This document shows, one piece after another, positions 11,860 to 23,198 of a stretch of DNA of 64,000 nucleotides (its first letter is position 1; each line of letters opens with the position of its first letter). Position numbers and translations under genes: made by a program. Source of the DNA: Morella rubra (taxonomy: Eukaryota > Streptophyta > Magnoliopsida > Fagales > Myricaceae); the NCBI GenBank assembly GCA_003952965.2, contig CM025856.1, positions 19,110,547 to 19,174,546 of the forward strand. The letters run 5' to 3'. The notes below the pieces were generated by a model, which had not been told where the DNA came from, searched no databases, and was given only the letters and a program-made list of their open reading frames with translations.

Positions 11860-13037
11860 GTCGTTGTCCCTTCTAATTGAGAAAATAATTCTGTTTTAAT
11901 ATTAGACATGTTATCTCTGTCAAAATATCAATGGAGCTCTCTCCCTCTTCCGACCAATGAAATCTCTGCATTTACACTTAAAGTTTGTTAGTTTATTTTC
12001 TTCCTTTTTCACGAAATTTTCAACCAATTTTGATCTGCATTTACTGCAATTTTCAACGACGATGATGACTTAAAATAACTACAATGATTGTTCCTAAAGG
12101 ATACTTAAATTTCCGTTTCGTTAAGGTCACAATGACTTGAAATATTCACTACTTGAATATAAGAAATCAATGGTTGTTCCTTAATGAGGTATAAATTCCC
12201 AAATATCAACTATTCACCTTTTTCAGCTCTAAATTTGTCCTGCTTTTCTTGGATTGTCCACGTCTTCCTCTCAAGATGCAGTGATGCACCCATATTTTTA
12301 CAAATGTTAGGTAATAATCTTAGATACTTTGATTTGCAAAAGTGTTTTAGATTATAATAAATGTAACAAAATTTACAAAATCAACGTTTAAAATCTTAAA
12401 ATTTTTTACAGAAACACTAATATCTTTAAGTCAAATTTCAATAACTTTTCATTCAAATTCTAATATTTTTTTTTTTAAAAAAAATTATAACAAATTTTCT
12501 CTCTATATTTTTTACAAACTCTAATACTTTTTATTAAAAAATTATCAAATTATCTCTCTCCAACCTTTTTTAAGAATGTTCAGTATTGTCATTTTTTTTA
12601 TTTTGATTTCTTAAATAAAAATAAATAATAGTCTTTTCTAGTTATTTTTTAGAAAATATTTTTTCAATGAATAAAGTCACGTCGCTGCGTTATTTGAGTA
12701 GACTTGACTGGGTAATAGGCTAACCACTCCCAACCAAAAAGCATATAACTCTGATTAGACAAAAAAAAAAAATAATAAGAAGGGGAAAAAGCGGATAACT
12801 CTAATCAATTCGGGTGAAACCGAAAAGTACAACTTGGAAGAAACAAATTTCTTCTATTTATTTTGGGCATATTATAAGACATTATTTTTGACATATTTAT
12901 GTCCAACCCTATATTCAGTTAAGCTTTTTTCAGTTAACGAATAAGTATGTCCAACCCCATACTCAAAAATCGAGCACAATAAATTGGGCATATGACAAAA
13001 CAAATTTCTCTGTTTCCAAAAAAAGAACAATACCAAA
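11860..13037. repeat. RLP-cluster intergenic repeats
   Basis: No gene is seen. About 12,180-12,310 matches blocks at about 28,190, 32,440 and 34,090, sharing the TTTTTAAGCTCTAAATTT-like, CTTGGATTATC-like and GATGCACCCATA-like segments. About 12,690-12,760 matches 32,660-32,710 and 34,330-34,390. These are diverged copies of spacer DNA from the RLP cluster, so the cluster's duplicated unit extends to the left of the big CACTA element. Confidence 0.6.
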
Positions 13038-13050
13038 CACTACAAAAAAA

Positions 13051-13090
13051 TTGACTTTTAGTGACAAAAAATTTTGTCACTAAAAGTCAA
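13051..13090. repeat. Terminal hairpin of CACTA-B, left end
   Basis: A near-perfect 40-base palindrome: TTGACTTTTAGTGAC, an A/T centre, then GTCACTAAAAGTCAA. Related GTCACTAAAAGTCAA and CTTTTAGTGACGAAA units recur at 26,240-26,415 at the other end. Confidence 0.75.
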
Positions 13091-13212
13091 TTTCGTCACT
13101 AAACGAATATTTCGTCACAATCCGTGCGAATGAGCGTCACGAAATGTTTTTCGTGACAAAATCGAATTTCGTCACGAAAAGTTTTATGACGGAAATTTGT
13201 CATAAATGTACT

Positions 13213-13534
13213 GATCGATCGGTACTTGTATGATCGGTCGTGAAAACGAAAGTGATGATCGAATTGAAAGGATCGATCGTACGTATTGACAATCGATCGG
13301 TTACGTATGGTGATTGATCGACACATTTAACTCGCACGGTAAGAAAATAGACGATCGATCGCTTCAGCAACGACGATTGGACGCTTTATATAAGCGATCG
13401 ATCACTAAAGTATCACGATCGATCGTTATGCCATGGACGATCGGTCGTTTAATTCAGTGATGTAACATTGATTTATGAACCGATCGATCGGTAGTATTGG
13501 ACGATCGATCGGTTGAACAACAACCGATCGATCG
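13213..13534. repeat. CGATCGATCG array, left subterminal zone of CACTA-B
   Basis: Eight GATCGATC cores plus several one-mismatch relatives occur in about 320 bases. The last three start at 13,481, 13,502 and 13,525, spaced 21 and 23 bp. The position just inside the terminal hairpin fits binding sites for the transposon's DNA-binding protein. It lies downstream of the Transposase_24-type gene. Confidence 0.8.
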
Positions 13535-13689
13535 CTGAATATGCCGATTGAACAGTGGTGAGAGAATGATTTTTTTTTAAACAATAATAATAAAAATATT
13601 ATATAACACATACATTTTATAATAATACATAATAGTGATCCATAATTAAATCGAAAATAATATCGTAATAATACATAATTAAAAAGTTA

Positions 13690-15433
13690 TTACAATATAC
13701 ATGCATCTACCTTTTTGAACCCCCAAACTGGCTGAATAGTCGCTTTGACATGTCGCTCATTTTCTTCTCCATTACAGAGGACATTTTCTTCTCCAGTTCC
13801 TTCGATATTTCTGCCCGTAAGCGCTCTTGCTCCTTTCGCATGCGCTCTTGTTCCTGTGCATGCACTCCTCGTACTTGCATGCTCTTGCTCCCTTTTCATG
13901 CTCCTCCTGCTCCACCCGCTGCTCCTCACGGTGGTCCCTCAGCGTGGCCTCCATCTCAGCTTGCTTCTTTGCAAATTCTTGCAAGTCTTTTTCTCTAGCA
14001 GCTCTCATCGCCTCTATCTCATCCCTTGCCTTTGCTAGCTGGTGCTGTAGATCAGAAGACTGTGTAGTTAAAGTTGATGAAGGCGGAGGCTTAACCGCGT
14101 CCTAATCCCCGAACATATCCCGACTTCTTGCCCAATATCTCGGAATATACTTCAATTTCGGTGTAAGTCTTCCCTTCTAAATCACACTGACGCTGGAAGG
14201 CATCCATCCATTCCTGAAAAAATGACAATAATTACCAGAAACATTAAAGTAGATAAACTATACATAAATTACATAAAGTAGATTAAAATGAAAGCGACTT
14301 ACATAAATTTCTCTCGCTCCTTCCGAGGTCCAAATCCATCTTTGTTTGTATAATTCTTTTTATACAGCTCTGCAGGATTGATATTGCCGCTTTCTTGATT
14401 TTTCTACATGACAATAGCATAAAGTTATTGACAAAAATATCAATAAAGTCTAAGATTTAGTTGTTAACTTACCATGCAAGCTCGAGTGCGCTGGAACGAC
14501 GAGCGAACCAGCAGCGTGGTTCACAGTCAACTTTGATCTATTCTTCTTATTTTGCTCGCTTCGTTTCTGCGATATTTTAAGTAATTAAATATTAAAAAGA
14601 ATGTAATATTTAAGCAACGAGTTTTTGTAATCACGTACCATAAATGCTTCGCTGGTGAACAGATCGCATAACTCCTTCCACTGTTCTTCTGTGGTATCAG
14701 GGTGCGGCTTCAGCAACGCCGCCTCTTTACTCGGGAACTTCTTAAAATACGCATGCATTCGGTTGCGGTGCGTTCGACGTGCCGTCATCATAGTCTCGAC
14801 CACCGTCCTCACGTCCTCCTGACGGGTGTAGTCAAGGTCGAAGTGGTCCTGCATAAGTACCAAAACATACAATATTACAATGATAAACGAAATGCTTAAC
14901 CAAAAATTCTATGTTTACGAATTTAATCATACCAACACCCGATCCATAATGTACTCCTTCACTTCTGCAGGAACATCGACCCACTTGTTAACTGAGATCG
15001 GAATCAGCCCTCGGACCAACATTCCAATCTTCGTCGATAGGTGGCAGCAGTGGAAGACACTCCTCCACACTCTCCCTCCGGGATATGCACCGATAGTTTC
15101 GGACCCGGACCGGACCCAAGACTCTTCTCCAAACCGACCCCACGTGTCCTACCTCGCCCACGCTTAGAAGCTGATGTCGCTACATAAAATAAAATTAACA
15201 AAGTTAGTCGGTCGGTTAACTTAAAAAAATTGAAATATAACTTAGAATAATTTCTTACATGCACAACTACTAGGACAAGCTGGCGTGCCTTGACTCATGC
15301 CTTCATTCACTCTCGGAGAAGGAGCGCTCAGGGTAGGACTCGGGATCGGACTCATACTATGCAACTGTCCAGAAGTAACTGAAGGAAATTCTCGTCCACG
15401 CTTCATTTCACCGTAGAAGCTGTGACATAACAA
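13690..15433 (-). pseudogene. Transposase_24 (Ptta/En/Spm) type gene of CACTA-B
   Basis: This is the small, TNPA-like DNA-binding gene of a CACTA element, read as several exons. In order: a low-complexity Ser/Pro leader (about 15,433-15,263), an exon with SKRGRGRTRGVGLEK (about 15,181-14,935), a helical exon ending EEQWKELCDLFTSEAFM (about 14,851-14,640), a short exon with NRSKLTVNHAAGS (about 14,570-14,475), and later exons ending in a coiled coil rich in Arg, Glu and Gln (about 14,220-13,690). The RGRGRTRG block, the LCD-F-SE-F block and NR-KL--H--GS are the conserved marks of the family. The frame shifts within the second exon near 15,030: IPISVNKWVDVP continues in another frame. That frameshift suggests a broken copy, unless it is a sequence error. 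Exon borders are approximate. Confidence 0.7.
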
Positions 15434-15649
15434 AATAAACGATAAAGATATGGTAAACGAGACAGTAACAGTAAAAATAGTTCAGCAAACATCAACATTA
15501 GAAAAAAAAATATACATGAAAGAAATTATTAATCAGAATCTGATTCTTGCACGTTATCGCCCAATGCCTCATCCTCAGTAGAGTCGCTATCACTTTCGAA
15601 CGAATCTTCGTCCCCACTTTCTTCGGTATTCTCTTCAATTTCTGCTTCA

Positions 15650-17014
15650 TCATCCCTCCGAAACATCATTACTATCTATACGTCTTTTTTTCCGCCGATC
15701 AATTGCCTCAGAAGCTTGGATAACGTTTGGCGTAACGTCATCCCTCCGTAGTGGATTAAGGTTAAACTGTCGGAAGTCTATAAACAAGTCAATGGCATCG
15801 TCCTCTTGATACGCTTCATTCGCGATGGCTGCTCCCGATTCAATGTTTACATCAACTTCACCATCCGGATCCAGGCCGGGAATGTCATATGCATTTCTAC
15901 ACGACAACTTCTGCACGACTCGCCATGTAGGTCCATGCAGATTATCAACTAGATAAAACACTTGACTTGCTTGATTAGCCAAAACAAATGGATCTTCTAA
16001 GTACCACAGTCGGGAAGTGTTTATGCTCTTAAAGTTCTTGTCGATACGAATTCCACGGTGATCTCCGATGTCCCACCAATCACACTTAAACAAATATACA
16101 GTATTTCCCGCAAGTATTGCATGGCATAAATGTCTACAAGCCTTCCGTAAAATTCTATTGGATTTCCCTCATGTGATCCCGGTACTACAATACCACTGTT
16201 CTGAGTTCTCCGACGTTCTTCCCGTTGTACTGTATGATATCTACATCCGTTCATAACACATGCAGAATAACGCATCACTCGTGTATCAGGCCCATGTGCC
16301 AATGAATACAATTCATCGATCGATGTACATGGATGGACACCCCACATATCGGACATTTCTATCGTTGTTAACTCACTGTTCCTTCCAACAACACAAATCA
16401 TTTTGACATGCATGGATTTTGTCATAACTAAACCCAAGATCCTTTCGCAATTGTTTCGCCTCGTAATACGATCCCGGTAACGTCTCCCCCTCTGGCAATG
16501 CCTCCTTAATCAACTGTAATACCATATCAAATGCCTTAACCGACAACTTATTCTCCGACTTCACATGCAACAACTGGACCGTAAATGACAACTTACTAAA
16601 CTTGGTACATCCAGGATACAATTCATGTTCTGCCTCTTCCCATAACTTATTAAGTGGTGTCGAAGCCTTCGGTCCCCAAGTGGGGGTTTCCTTAATATTA
16701 GGGTTCTCCGTTTCAACCCTTGCCGCCCCACCATCTAATCCGGCACGAACATCGGTTAACATTTCCTCCATTCTATCAGAGTTATCTCCCTCTAAATCAT
16801 CATCACTATATGGTAAGCTCGCACCGGACTCTTGACTCAATTTGAAGTAAGTTGAATACCCTCCCCGTGAAACACCCATGAACTTATAGCTCACATCAAA
16901 CCCATTAATGTATATATGATCTTCCATTTTATCCAACACTTGAAACACTACATTTCTGCACTTCCGACACGAACATCTGATCTGACCCCGAGAGTCTACA
17001 CAACAAGCAGCCAT
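15650..17014 (-). pseudogene. TNP2-type transposase remnant lacking the catalytic domain
   Basis: The first segment (17,014-16,373) starts at an ATG and opens with a transposase-associated domain: C-C-x(2)-C spacing in CSCRKCRN, then YINGFD. It runs to the LP-SYYEAKQ and KIHACQNDL block that normally precedes the Transposase_21 catalytic core. Instead of the core, the sequence jumps near 16,340-16,380 to the far C-terminal part: LAHGPDTRVMRYSACV, TQNSGIVVPGSHEG and, one frame over, LFKCDWWD (DUF4216-like), ending at 15,650. Family members normally carry several hundred more residues between these blocks. One further frameshift lies near 16,135. The protein cannot be an active transposase; a working copy elsewhere would have to move this element. 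Confidence 0.85.
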
Positions 17015-17577
17015 ACCGACAAACCCACGGACCCCCTCCGCATACTTTTCACCAAACCGATTTTTCTCGTAAACCCAACTTTATCCATCGCCACCAATCT
17101 AAAAAAATACACGAATTAAGTAATTCATAAACACCCAATCATTTGTAACTTGACTTTAAGCCCAGCTGATAGGTCCTATCCCATTCAAGATTGTGCATTC
17201 GGAGTTGAACATCAGTTCAACTTGTGTCCATCCATACCTTAAAAAAATTCGGCAGCATCTCCCCCAGTCCCCAAATACACGCACCAGCGTTGGAGGCAAA
17301 CGTCATCAACGATAGTTGTATGACGTCATACACCAATGCTAGTAGTATACCCAGAAGACAAAAGGTAGATGATACCGAATTTCCTCCAAGACTAGGACAG
17401 GACACAAGTACCGAACTCGTCCAACCACGAATACACAATCTCAAACTGTCCATATTTGGACAATTCAAGGGTTATTACGATAAACGTATATTTATCGCGT
17501 CTTAACCCTTGAACGGGTCTAAGGGTACACACATTATATCCAAAAATAAACTCAAACATAACAAGTCAAAAAACTCC

Positions 17578-17765
17578 AATATTCATCCTCCATGCTTCTC
17601 AAACTGCATAATTTATTTCCAGAACTCAAGCTTCAATAATCAAACATTCAATATAAAGCATATACATTATCAATAAAAAAAAACACTCCTATAATCATCC
17701 TCCAGTTCTCAAACTTCATGATTCATTTCCAGAACTCAAGCACTTCAATAATCAAACATGTAAAT
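17578..17765. repeat. Two-copy direct repeat
   Basis: Two units of about 75-80 bases share CATCCTCCA, TTCTCAAACT and TTTCCAGAACTCAAGC, at about 17,585-17,655 and 17,695-17,765. They lie upstream of the TNP2 remnant. Confidence 0.6.
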
Positions 17766-17812
17766 AGAATAAATGCTACACAAGGTCAATAACTTGCAAT
17801 CTGCCCTAACTG

Positions 17813-17933
17813 CGATCGATCGTTACTATAGACGATCGATCGTATTTCAAGACCGATCGATCGTCATTATAAGACGATCGATCTGAACCTCCATCTAACA
17901 AACGATCGATCGTGAATCTGGTGATCGATCGTG
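17813..17933. repeat. CGATCGATCG array upstream of the TNP2 remnant
   Basis: Cores start at 17,813, 17,833, 17,854 and 17,875, spaced 20, 21 and 21 bp, with two more near 17,903 and 17,922. The array is about 800 bases upstream of the TNP2-type start at 17,014, outside the classic terminal zone. Confidence 0.8.
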
Positions 17934-18353
17934 ACTAACCCAGATCGACAAAACAGCTTGCCAGCCTCCCACACACTCAAATCCACGCCCAAAACACTCA
18001 CAAATCATCCTCATGCAATACTAATTCTAATATACATATTAAAAATACTCTAATAAGCTCTAATCATCACAAATCCAATCCACAATACCCACAAATAGAC
18101 AAATAAAAAACACCAAATAACCAACGAAATCATTCATAAATCGTAGTGTAGGTTGATTCATATTACCTTTTGCACGAAATGTAGACCAAAACGAACCAAA
18201 TTCACACCAAAATCTCACAAATGTCGCCCAAATTTTTCAATACTCACCCGGTTAAAAAACCAATGAATTTGAGCTTGGGCTTAACCTTAAGGACTTCTAA
18301 ACACTCTCACAACTAAAAGGACGGTATTTAGACAAAATTAAAGGAAAAAATAG

Positions 18354-18547
18354 CTCCTTGCCGCGAGTCTCTAGTTTCCTCTTGCCGTGGGTGTGTTTTT
18401 GCTTCACCCATGGCTTTAGAGCATCCTGGCATTTCAAGCGCGATAAACACTGATCTCCTTGCCGCGAGTCTCAGTTTCCTCTTGCCGTGGTGTTTTTGCT
18501 CCACCCACGGCTTTAGAGCATCCTGGGATTTCAAGCGCGATAAACAA
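18354..18547. repeat. Tandem duplication, about 97-bp unit
   Basis: Unit one covers 18,354-18,450 and unit two 18,455-18,547. Both begin CTCCTTGCCGCGAGTCTC and end TTTCAAGCGCGATAAACA, differing by a few small indels. The function is unknown; it is part of CACTA-B. Confidence 0.75.
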
Positions 18548-18548
18548 C

Positions 18549-18579
18549 CGATCGATCGGTAATATTACCCGATCGATCG
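18549..18579. repeat. CGATCGATCG pair beside the gypsy insertion
   Basis: Two cores start at 18,549 and 18,570, 21 bp apart, immediately left of the retrotransposon. A matching pair lies right of it at 21,433-21,461, so the retroelement landed within or next to one such cluster. Confidence 0.75.
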
Positions 18580-18585
18580 GTGTAC

Positions 18586-19772
18586 TGAAAGGGTCTCAGT
18601 GATGACATGGGCCATGATAGTCACGCGTGGGAGGATAGGTGCCAAGATGAGGCGGCATTGGCACCCATGGGCACCCTTGACACACCCACCGCGCGCGCAG
18701 CAAGAGCACCACAGCATGCCATGGCATCAGCGCGCGCGCGCGCAAGCTCAGCGCCCCATCAACCCTGACAAGGCATGGCGCCCCAGCAACCCTAACAAGG
18801 CATGGCCCCCAGCAACACCCATGCCTGCATGCCAGCCAGCCACAGACATGCCATGACAGCCCATGGCCTTGCCCACGACTTGCCATGACACGGTGCCACA
18901 GCAAGTCCTTGGCCACCAGCCAAGCCAAGCAAGCACAGCGGGCCAACAGACAAAGGAGTGCCACTACACCAGATGGCCACCACCAGTGGCGGAGCACCAC
19001 CACCCCTACCGGTGCTAGGTGGGGAAAGGAAGAGGAAGGACCAGAGTCGAAGGAGCACCACCACCCATGGAGGTGCAAGCAGCGGCGGACGGCGAGACAA
19101 GATCCATGAGGTATCTTAGGGATTAGTTTCCTTTCTTGTTGAGATTGAATAAATCATATCTTCTAGATTTAGGATCCTTTCCTAAACTCTAGAAGATTCC
19201 TTTCCTTTGAGTTTGTGTTGTATTAGGCATGTAATATCAAATCTACTTGATTGAAGGGATTGATTCCTAATCGGTGATTTGATTTAGATTGATTTAATTG
19301 TTGATTGATTTGATTCCATTAGGGTTTGTAAGCACCTAAGGATGTCTATATAAACACCTTAGGTGCATTAGAGTGATTGATTCAGATATTTAGAATAGTA
19401 GAGTCTTGGAGAGCCTGAGTGCTTTTTGGGGAGAGTTTTGGCCAAGCATAGGCACGTGTATGCTAAGTCGGTTTCAAGGCTAATAACCTTGTTACTTGGG
19501 ATTCATTCTAGGCTAATAACCTTAGTTTGGGTACCCGTTCTTGGGCTAATTAACCCTTGATCGGGATTGTTCTTGTGGTTCTTGGCTAATTAACCCTTAA
19601 CCACATTCTTCGTTCTTATAATAATATCTTGAGTGTTCTTCATTTGTGTGTTTAGATCCTATATTTCAGCTCGTGTGTTGCCAAGAACGGTTTAGGAGGA
19701 TCGATTGGGGTGATCGCGTTCGAATCACTTGGCGGGAGTTGGCGTTGGCGGCCTAGACCGGGGTCCCTAACA
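18586..19772 (+). repeat. 5' LTR of the gypsy element
   Basis: It starts TGAAAGGGTCTCAG (tentative) and ends CCCTAACA. Its 3' part holds short inverted units such as GGGCTAATTAACCC in two copies. The matching copy of positions 19,392-19,772 is at 20,962-21,350. Confidence 0.7.
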
Positions 19773-19775
19773 AAT

Positions 19776-19793
19776 TGGTGCTTTCATTGAGAG
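19776..19793 (+). other. Primer-binding site of the gypsy element
   Basis: TGGTGCTTTCATTGAGAG begins three bases after the LTR end and starts with TGG, complementary to a tRNA CCA end. This is the usual place for the minus-strand primer site. Confidence 0.65.
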
Positions 19794-20067
19794 TGCGTGG
19801 AGATTTCATCAAGGAGTTCTTAGAGAAGTCTTCGCTTCAAGAGAGGTAAACACGAGCATACATTAGTTTGATTCATTTTTGTTGAATTAATTGGATTAGA
19901 CGCTTGTTTGTTCTTATTGGAGTTCTTGAGTGAGGGAGGGGTTCGATCTTCTTTTGGAGAGAACCCAAGGTCGGAAGTTGTTCGTGCAAGTTCTTCGTCG
20001 GGAGGGGGTTCGATCTTCATTTTGGAGAGAACCCAAGGTTGGACTTGTTGTTGCAGCCAAGTATTCA

Positions 20068-20960
20068 ATGGAGGCAGTGTCAAGTTCGCTTACTTCCAAC
20101 CGAGACCGGTTCGAAGCCTTGGAGTCATCCACTCTATGGCTCAAAGACAAGATGGAGGAGACATCCGCAACCATGGCTCACATGCAAGGAGCCATAACCA
20201 CGGTTACCATGGCCACCGAAGAGAATAGAAGAGCGGTGGAAGGGATGAGGCAAGACCTACAAGCAGTGTTGGCTAGACTTGGTGGAGAGCCAAGGGAAGG
20301 CAACCATGTACAAGCTGCAAGGATGGAGGAGAATAGGAGGGAAGATGTTCATCTCGAAGATGGAAGAGAAACTCACCTATCCGAGTCCACAAGAGAAGAG
20401 CCTAGACCGCGACAACCACTTAGAATGGGTGGACGTGTGGAGAATGAGCATGAAGTAGTCGAGAGATGGCTACGGGAGGAGTCCAACCATGGTGATGATC
20501 ATGCAAGGACGGAAGATAGAGTTGGAGGTAGCCGATATAGGGAGGAGAGACCCTATGAAGAACCTATGAAGATGCTAGAATGAGAGATCGAGACTATGAT
20601 TGTGATGGTGATGGAAATCGGTTTAACCACCGAGGACCTAGGAGGCCCAACTATCATAGAGGTGATTATGATGAAGACGGTGGAGATGGAAATCGGTTTC
20701 TCAACTGAGGACCTAGGAGACCGAAGATAGAGTTCCCAAAGTTTAGTGGAGGTGATCCACATGAATGGCTTGACAAGGTGGAGCACTACTTTCATGTCTA
20801 TGAAGTGAGAAGGGAAGAAAGAGTTGCCACCGCATGTTTCTATCTTGATGGCAAAGCAAGCAAGTGGTGGAGGTGGATTCGAGCCCATTACGAGAAAGAA
20901 AGAAGAAGGCTCGGATGGATGGCTTTCGAGAGGGAGCTGCTTATGCAATTTGGGAATATT
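20068..20960 (+). pseudogene. gag remnant of the Ty3/gypsy element
   Basis: An ATG at 20,068 opens a 171-codon frame with a helical, coiled-coil-like N terminus (MEETSATMAHMQ, then ENRRAVEGM) and a charged Arg/Glu-rich middle. It stops at 20,583. The capsid-like part resumes in another frame from about 20,721: PKFSGGDPHEWLDKVEHYF, then ASKWWRWI, the hallmark of plant Retrotrans_gag domains. Two near-identical units (GDGNRF with GPRRP after it) lie just before it. In the first unit the triplet before GPRRP is CGA; in the second it is TGA, a stop. Gag is cut short where the truncated 3' LTR begins, so no functional product is possible. Confidence 0.75.
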
Positions 20961-20961
20961 G

Positions 20962-21350
20962 AGAATAGTAGAGTCTTGGAGAGCCTGAGTGCTTTTTGGG
21001 GAGAGTTTTGGCCAAGCATAGGCACGTGTATGCTAAGTCGGTTTCAAGGCTAATAACCTTGTTACTTGGGATTCATTCTAGGCTAATAACCTAGTTTGGG
21101 TACCCTTCTTGGGCTAATTAACCCTTGATCGGGATTGTTCTTGTTTCTTGTGGTTCTGGGCTAATTAACCCTTAACCACATTCTTCGTTCTTCATAATAA
21201 TATCTCGAGTGTTCTTCATTTTTGTGTTTAGATCCTATATTTCAGCTCGTGTGTTGCCAAGAACGGTTTAGGAGATCGATTGGGTGATCGCGTTCGAATC
21301 ACTTGAAGGGAGTTGGCGTTGTTAAGGCGGCCTAGACCGGGTCCCTAACA
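20962..21350 (+). repeat. 3' LTR fragment of the gypsy element
   Basis: Matches 19,392-19,772 with a few small indels. The first two thirds of the LTR are missing because of the internal deletion. Confidence 0.85.
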
Positions 21351-21432
21351 GTTACGTTTAAAACGACGTCGTATGAAGCCCCAAAATTAACGATCTATTG
21401 GTACCAAAATATTAAACGACACCGTTATGTAC

Positions 21433-21461
21433 TGATCGATCGCCAATAACGCGATCGATCG
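21433..21461. repeat. CGATCGATCG pair right of the gypsy element
   Basis: Two cores start at about 21,433 (first base T rather than C) and 21,452, 19 bp apart. Confidence 0.7.
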
Positions 21462-21670
21462 GTTAACCTAATTATTAAAAAAACGGTTTTTAGCCTAACA
21501 AATGACTTAATTATTAAATTAATTTTCTTATAATATCATATTAATACATACCTCATACTGATGAATTATAATCATGTGTTAAATAAGCGTTATGTCACTA
21601 ATTTCTAATATCTTAATACCTTACTCATACTAACACAAACAAAATGCATCTATGTTGCAACATGATAACT

Positions 21671-23198
21671 TGTGAGTCTAAATAACAACCCAAAGAGGGG
21701 GGTGAATTGGGTTTTTAAAAACTTTAGTCCTTTTTCGATAAAAACCCAAATCTGAAAAATACCCCTTTTAACAATTAAAAGGAAGATCTGAAAGTGTATA
21801 ATGCTAAGCAAAATATAAGCAATAATGATAAAGCATAAATCTCCACAAGTATGAATATGTACTGAAAAGTAAGAGAGATAGAGTTAGAGAGATGACACCG
21901 TAATTTTAGGTGGTTCGGCCAACACTTGCCTACGTCCACCCCCAAGGCTATTGACTTCCTTGGGCTTCCTTCACTATTCTCCAAATAGCAAATACACCTT
22001 AGCTTCCGGGTGCTAAGGAACCTTTACAAAGTTTTTCGAGCTCACGCTTTCAACTCTCTCACAAATCCAAAACGGGATTTCTTCTACTCTCACTCAATGT
22101 TCCCAACACTCTCACAAATCCCAAAACCCAAGGGATTTCTTCTACCCTCACGAGTAGGACAAGTGTTCACCCAACACTCAAGTGTTTTACAAAAAATGGA
22201 TACAATAAGGAATGGCTCTCTAAGCCGAATATGCAAAGTGGAAAACTCACAACGCTCAATAAAGTGCAAGAGGACAAGATACTTGAATGAAACCTAAAGT
22301 TTGGCAAGTAGGAGCACAAGCTTTCTTGGTAGATGCGGTTTTCCCTCTTCTTCAAAGCACTTTCTCTCTCTAGAAGTTAGGGCACGATTGATTGCAAAGT
22401 GTGTTGTCTCTTCTTCAAGAAATCTCTCTTCTTTGGATGCTAGGTCGTCAATGATGAGCAAGAGAAGAAGATTTTAACAATGAGAGCTCTTGGACTTGAA
22501 GGAATCAGCAAATGGATTTCTTTGGATCTTGGCTTTTTCTCTCTCTAGATGTTGCGATGATGATCGAGCTTTTTCTTCTCTCTCCATCTCGTTCTTCTTA
22601 TAGCCCCTAGGTCTTCAACGGTCATCAAGTGGCTTCATTTTACCGTTGGAGGGGTTTAAAAGTCATTTGAGAACATTTTGGAGCGTATCTGCAAATTCGC
22701 ACATGTGTCGACACATTGTGTATGTGCTGACACATTAAAACATTGGTCTGAAATTTTGCTCTCGGGAGACAGTGCAATGTGTCGACACATGCCTTCAATG
22801 TGTCGACACTTCCCATACTTAGCCAAAAATCACTTTGAATGGCCTGGAAATAAGCTTCGGGAGACAGTTCAATTGGGCATGGTCGACACATGAATGTGTC
22901 GACACATTGAACACTTAGTCTGAAAAATTTTTTCTTTGACAGCAATTTCTCCAATTCAACTTTAAAACATCCAAACCATTCCAACACTTCTTTAAACACC
23001 TACAATATGAAAAATTGATCTATCAACTTGTGTAATGGTGTTCAAGTCCACTTAAAAATAGTTTAAGGAAATAACGTCTATCCTTTGAAATACATTATGG
23101 GATTGATAATGTAAAATCTAAAATCCTTCAAAACTTAGAAATTTTGTTGTTACATCAAAATAATTATGGATTGTTTGCACAACAACCTTGGGCTAACA
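21671..23198. mobile_element. Solo LTR (1.53 kb) with perfect 5-bp target duplication
   Basis: It begins TGTGAGTCTAAATAAC at 21,671 and ends GGGCTAACA at 23,198, giving TG...CA borders. TAACT is directly repeated at 21,666-21,670 and 23,199-23,203. The interior has no gag-pol coding. It includes a stretch about AGAGGGGGGTGAATTGGG that I recognise from plant LTRs, and a run of GTCGACACAT-type short repeats (22,708-22,910). The simplest reading is recombination between the two LTRs of a full element. The parent superfamily cannot be told from the LTR alone. Confidence 0.85.

Larger units (their letters stand above)
18586..21350 (+). mobile_element. Deleted Ty3/gypsy retrotransposon nested in CACTA-B
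   Basis: Order: 5' LTR (about 18,586-19,772), primer-binding site, gag (20,068-20,960) and a truncated 3' LTR (20,962-21,350). The last 380-390 bases of both LTRs match and end GGTCCCTAACA. Protease, reverse transcriptase, RNase H and integrase are all absent: gag runs straight into the middle of the 3' LTR at AGAATAGTAGAG. The GTTAC after the element has only an imperfect partner (TGTAC) before the proposed left end, so the left border is tentative. A GC-rich block with CGCGCGC runs (about 18,690-18,760) lies within the 5' LTR. The element is dead. Confidence 0.85.

Noticed and set aside
13201-13550. Possible CRISPR array or tandem satellite
   Set aside because: The repeat is a 10-bp palindrome with spacers of only 10-13 bp, in a plant transposon end. 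This does not fit CRISPR or satellite structure.
18596-19109. Overlapping long open frames on both strands (up to 160 codons)
   Set aside because: They lie in a GC-rich part of the gypsy LTR, where stops are rare. The peptides are low complexity and match no family.
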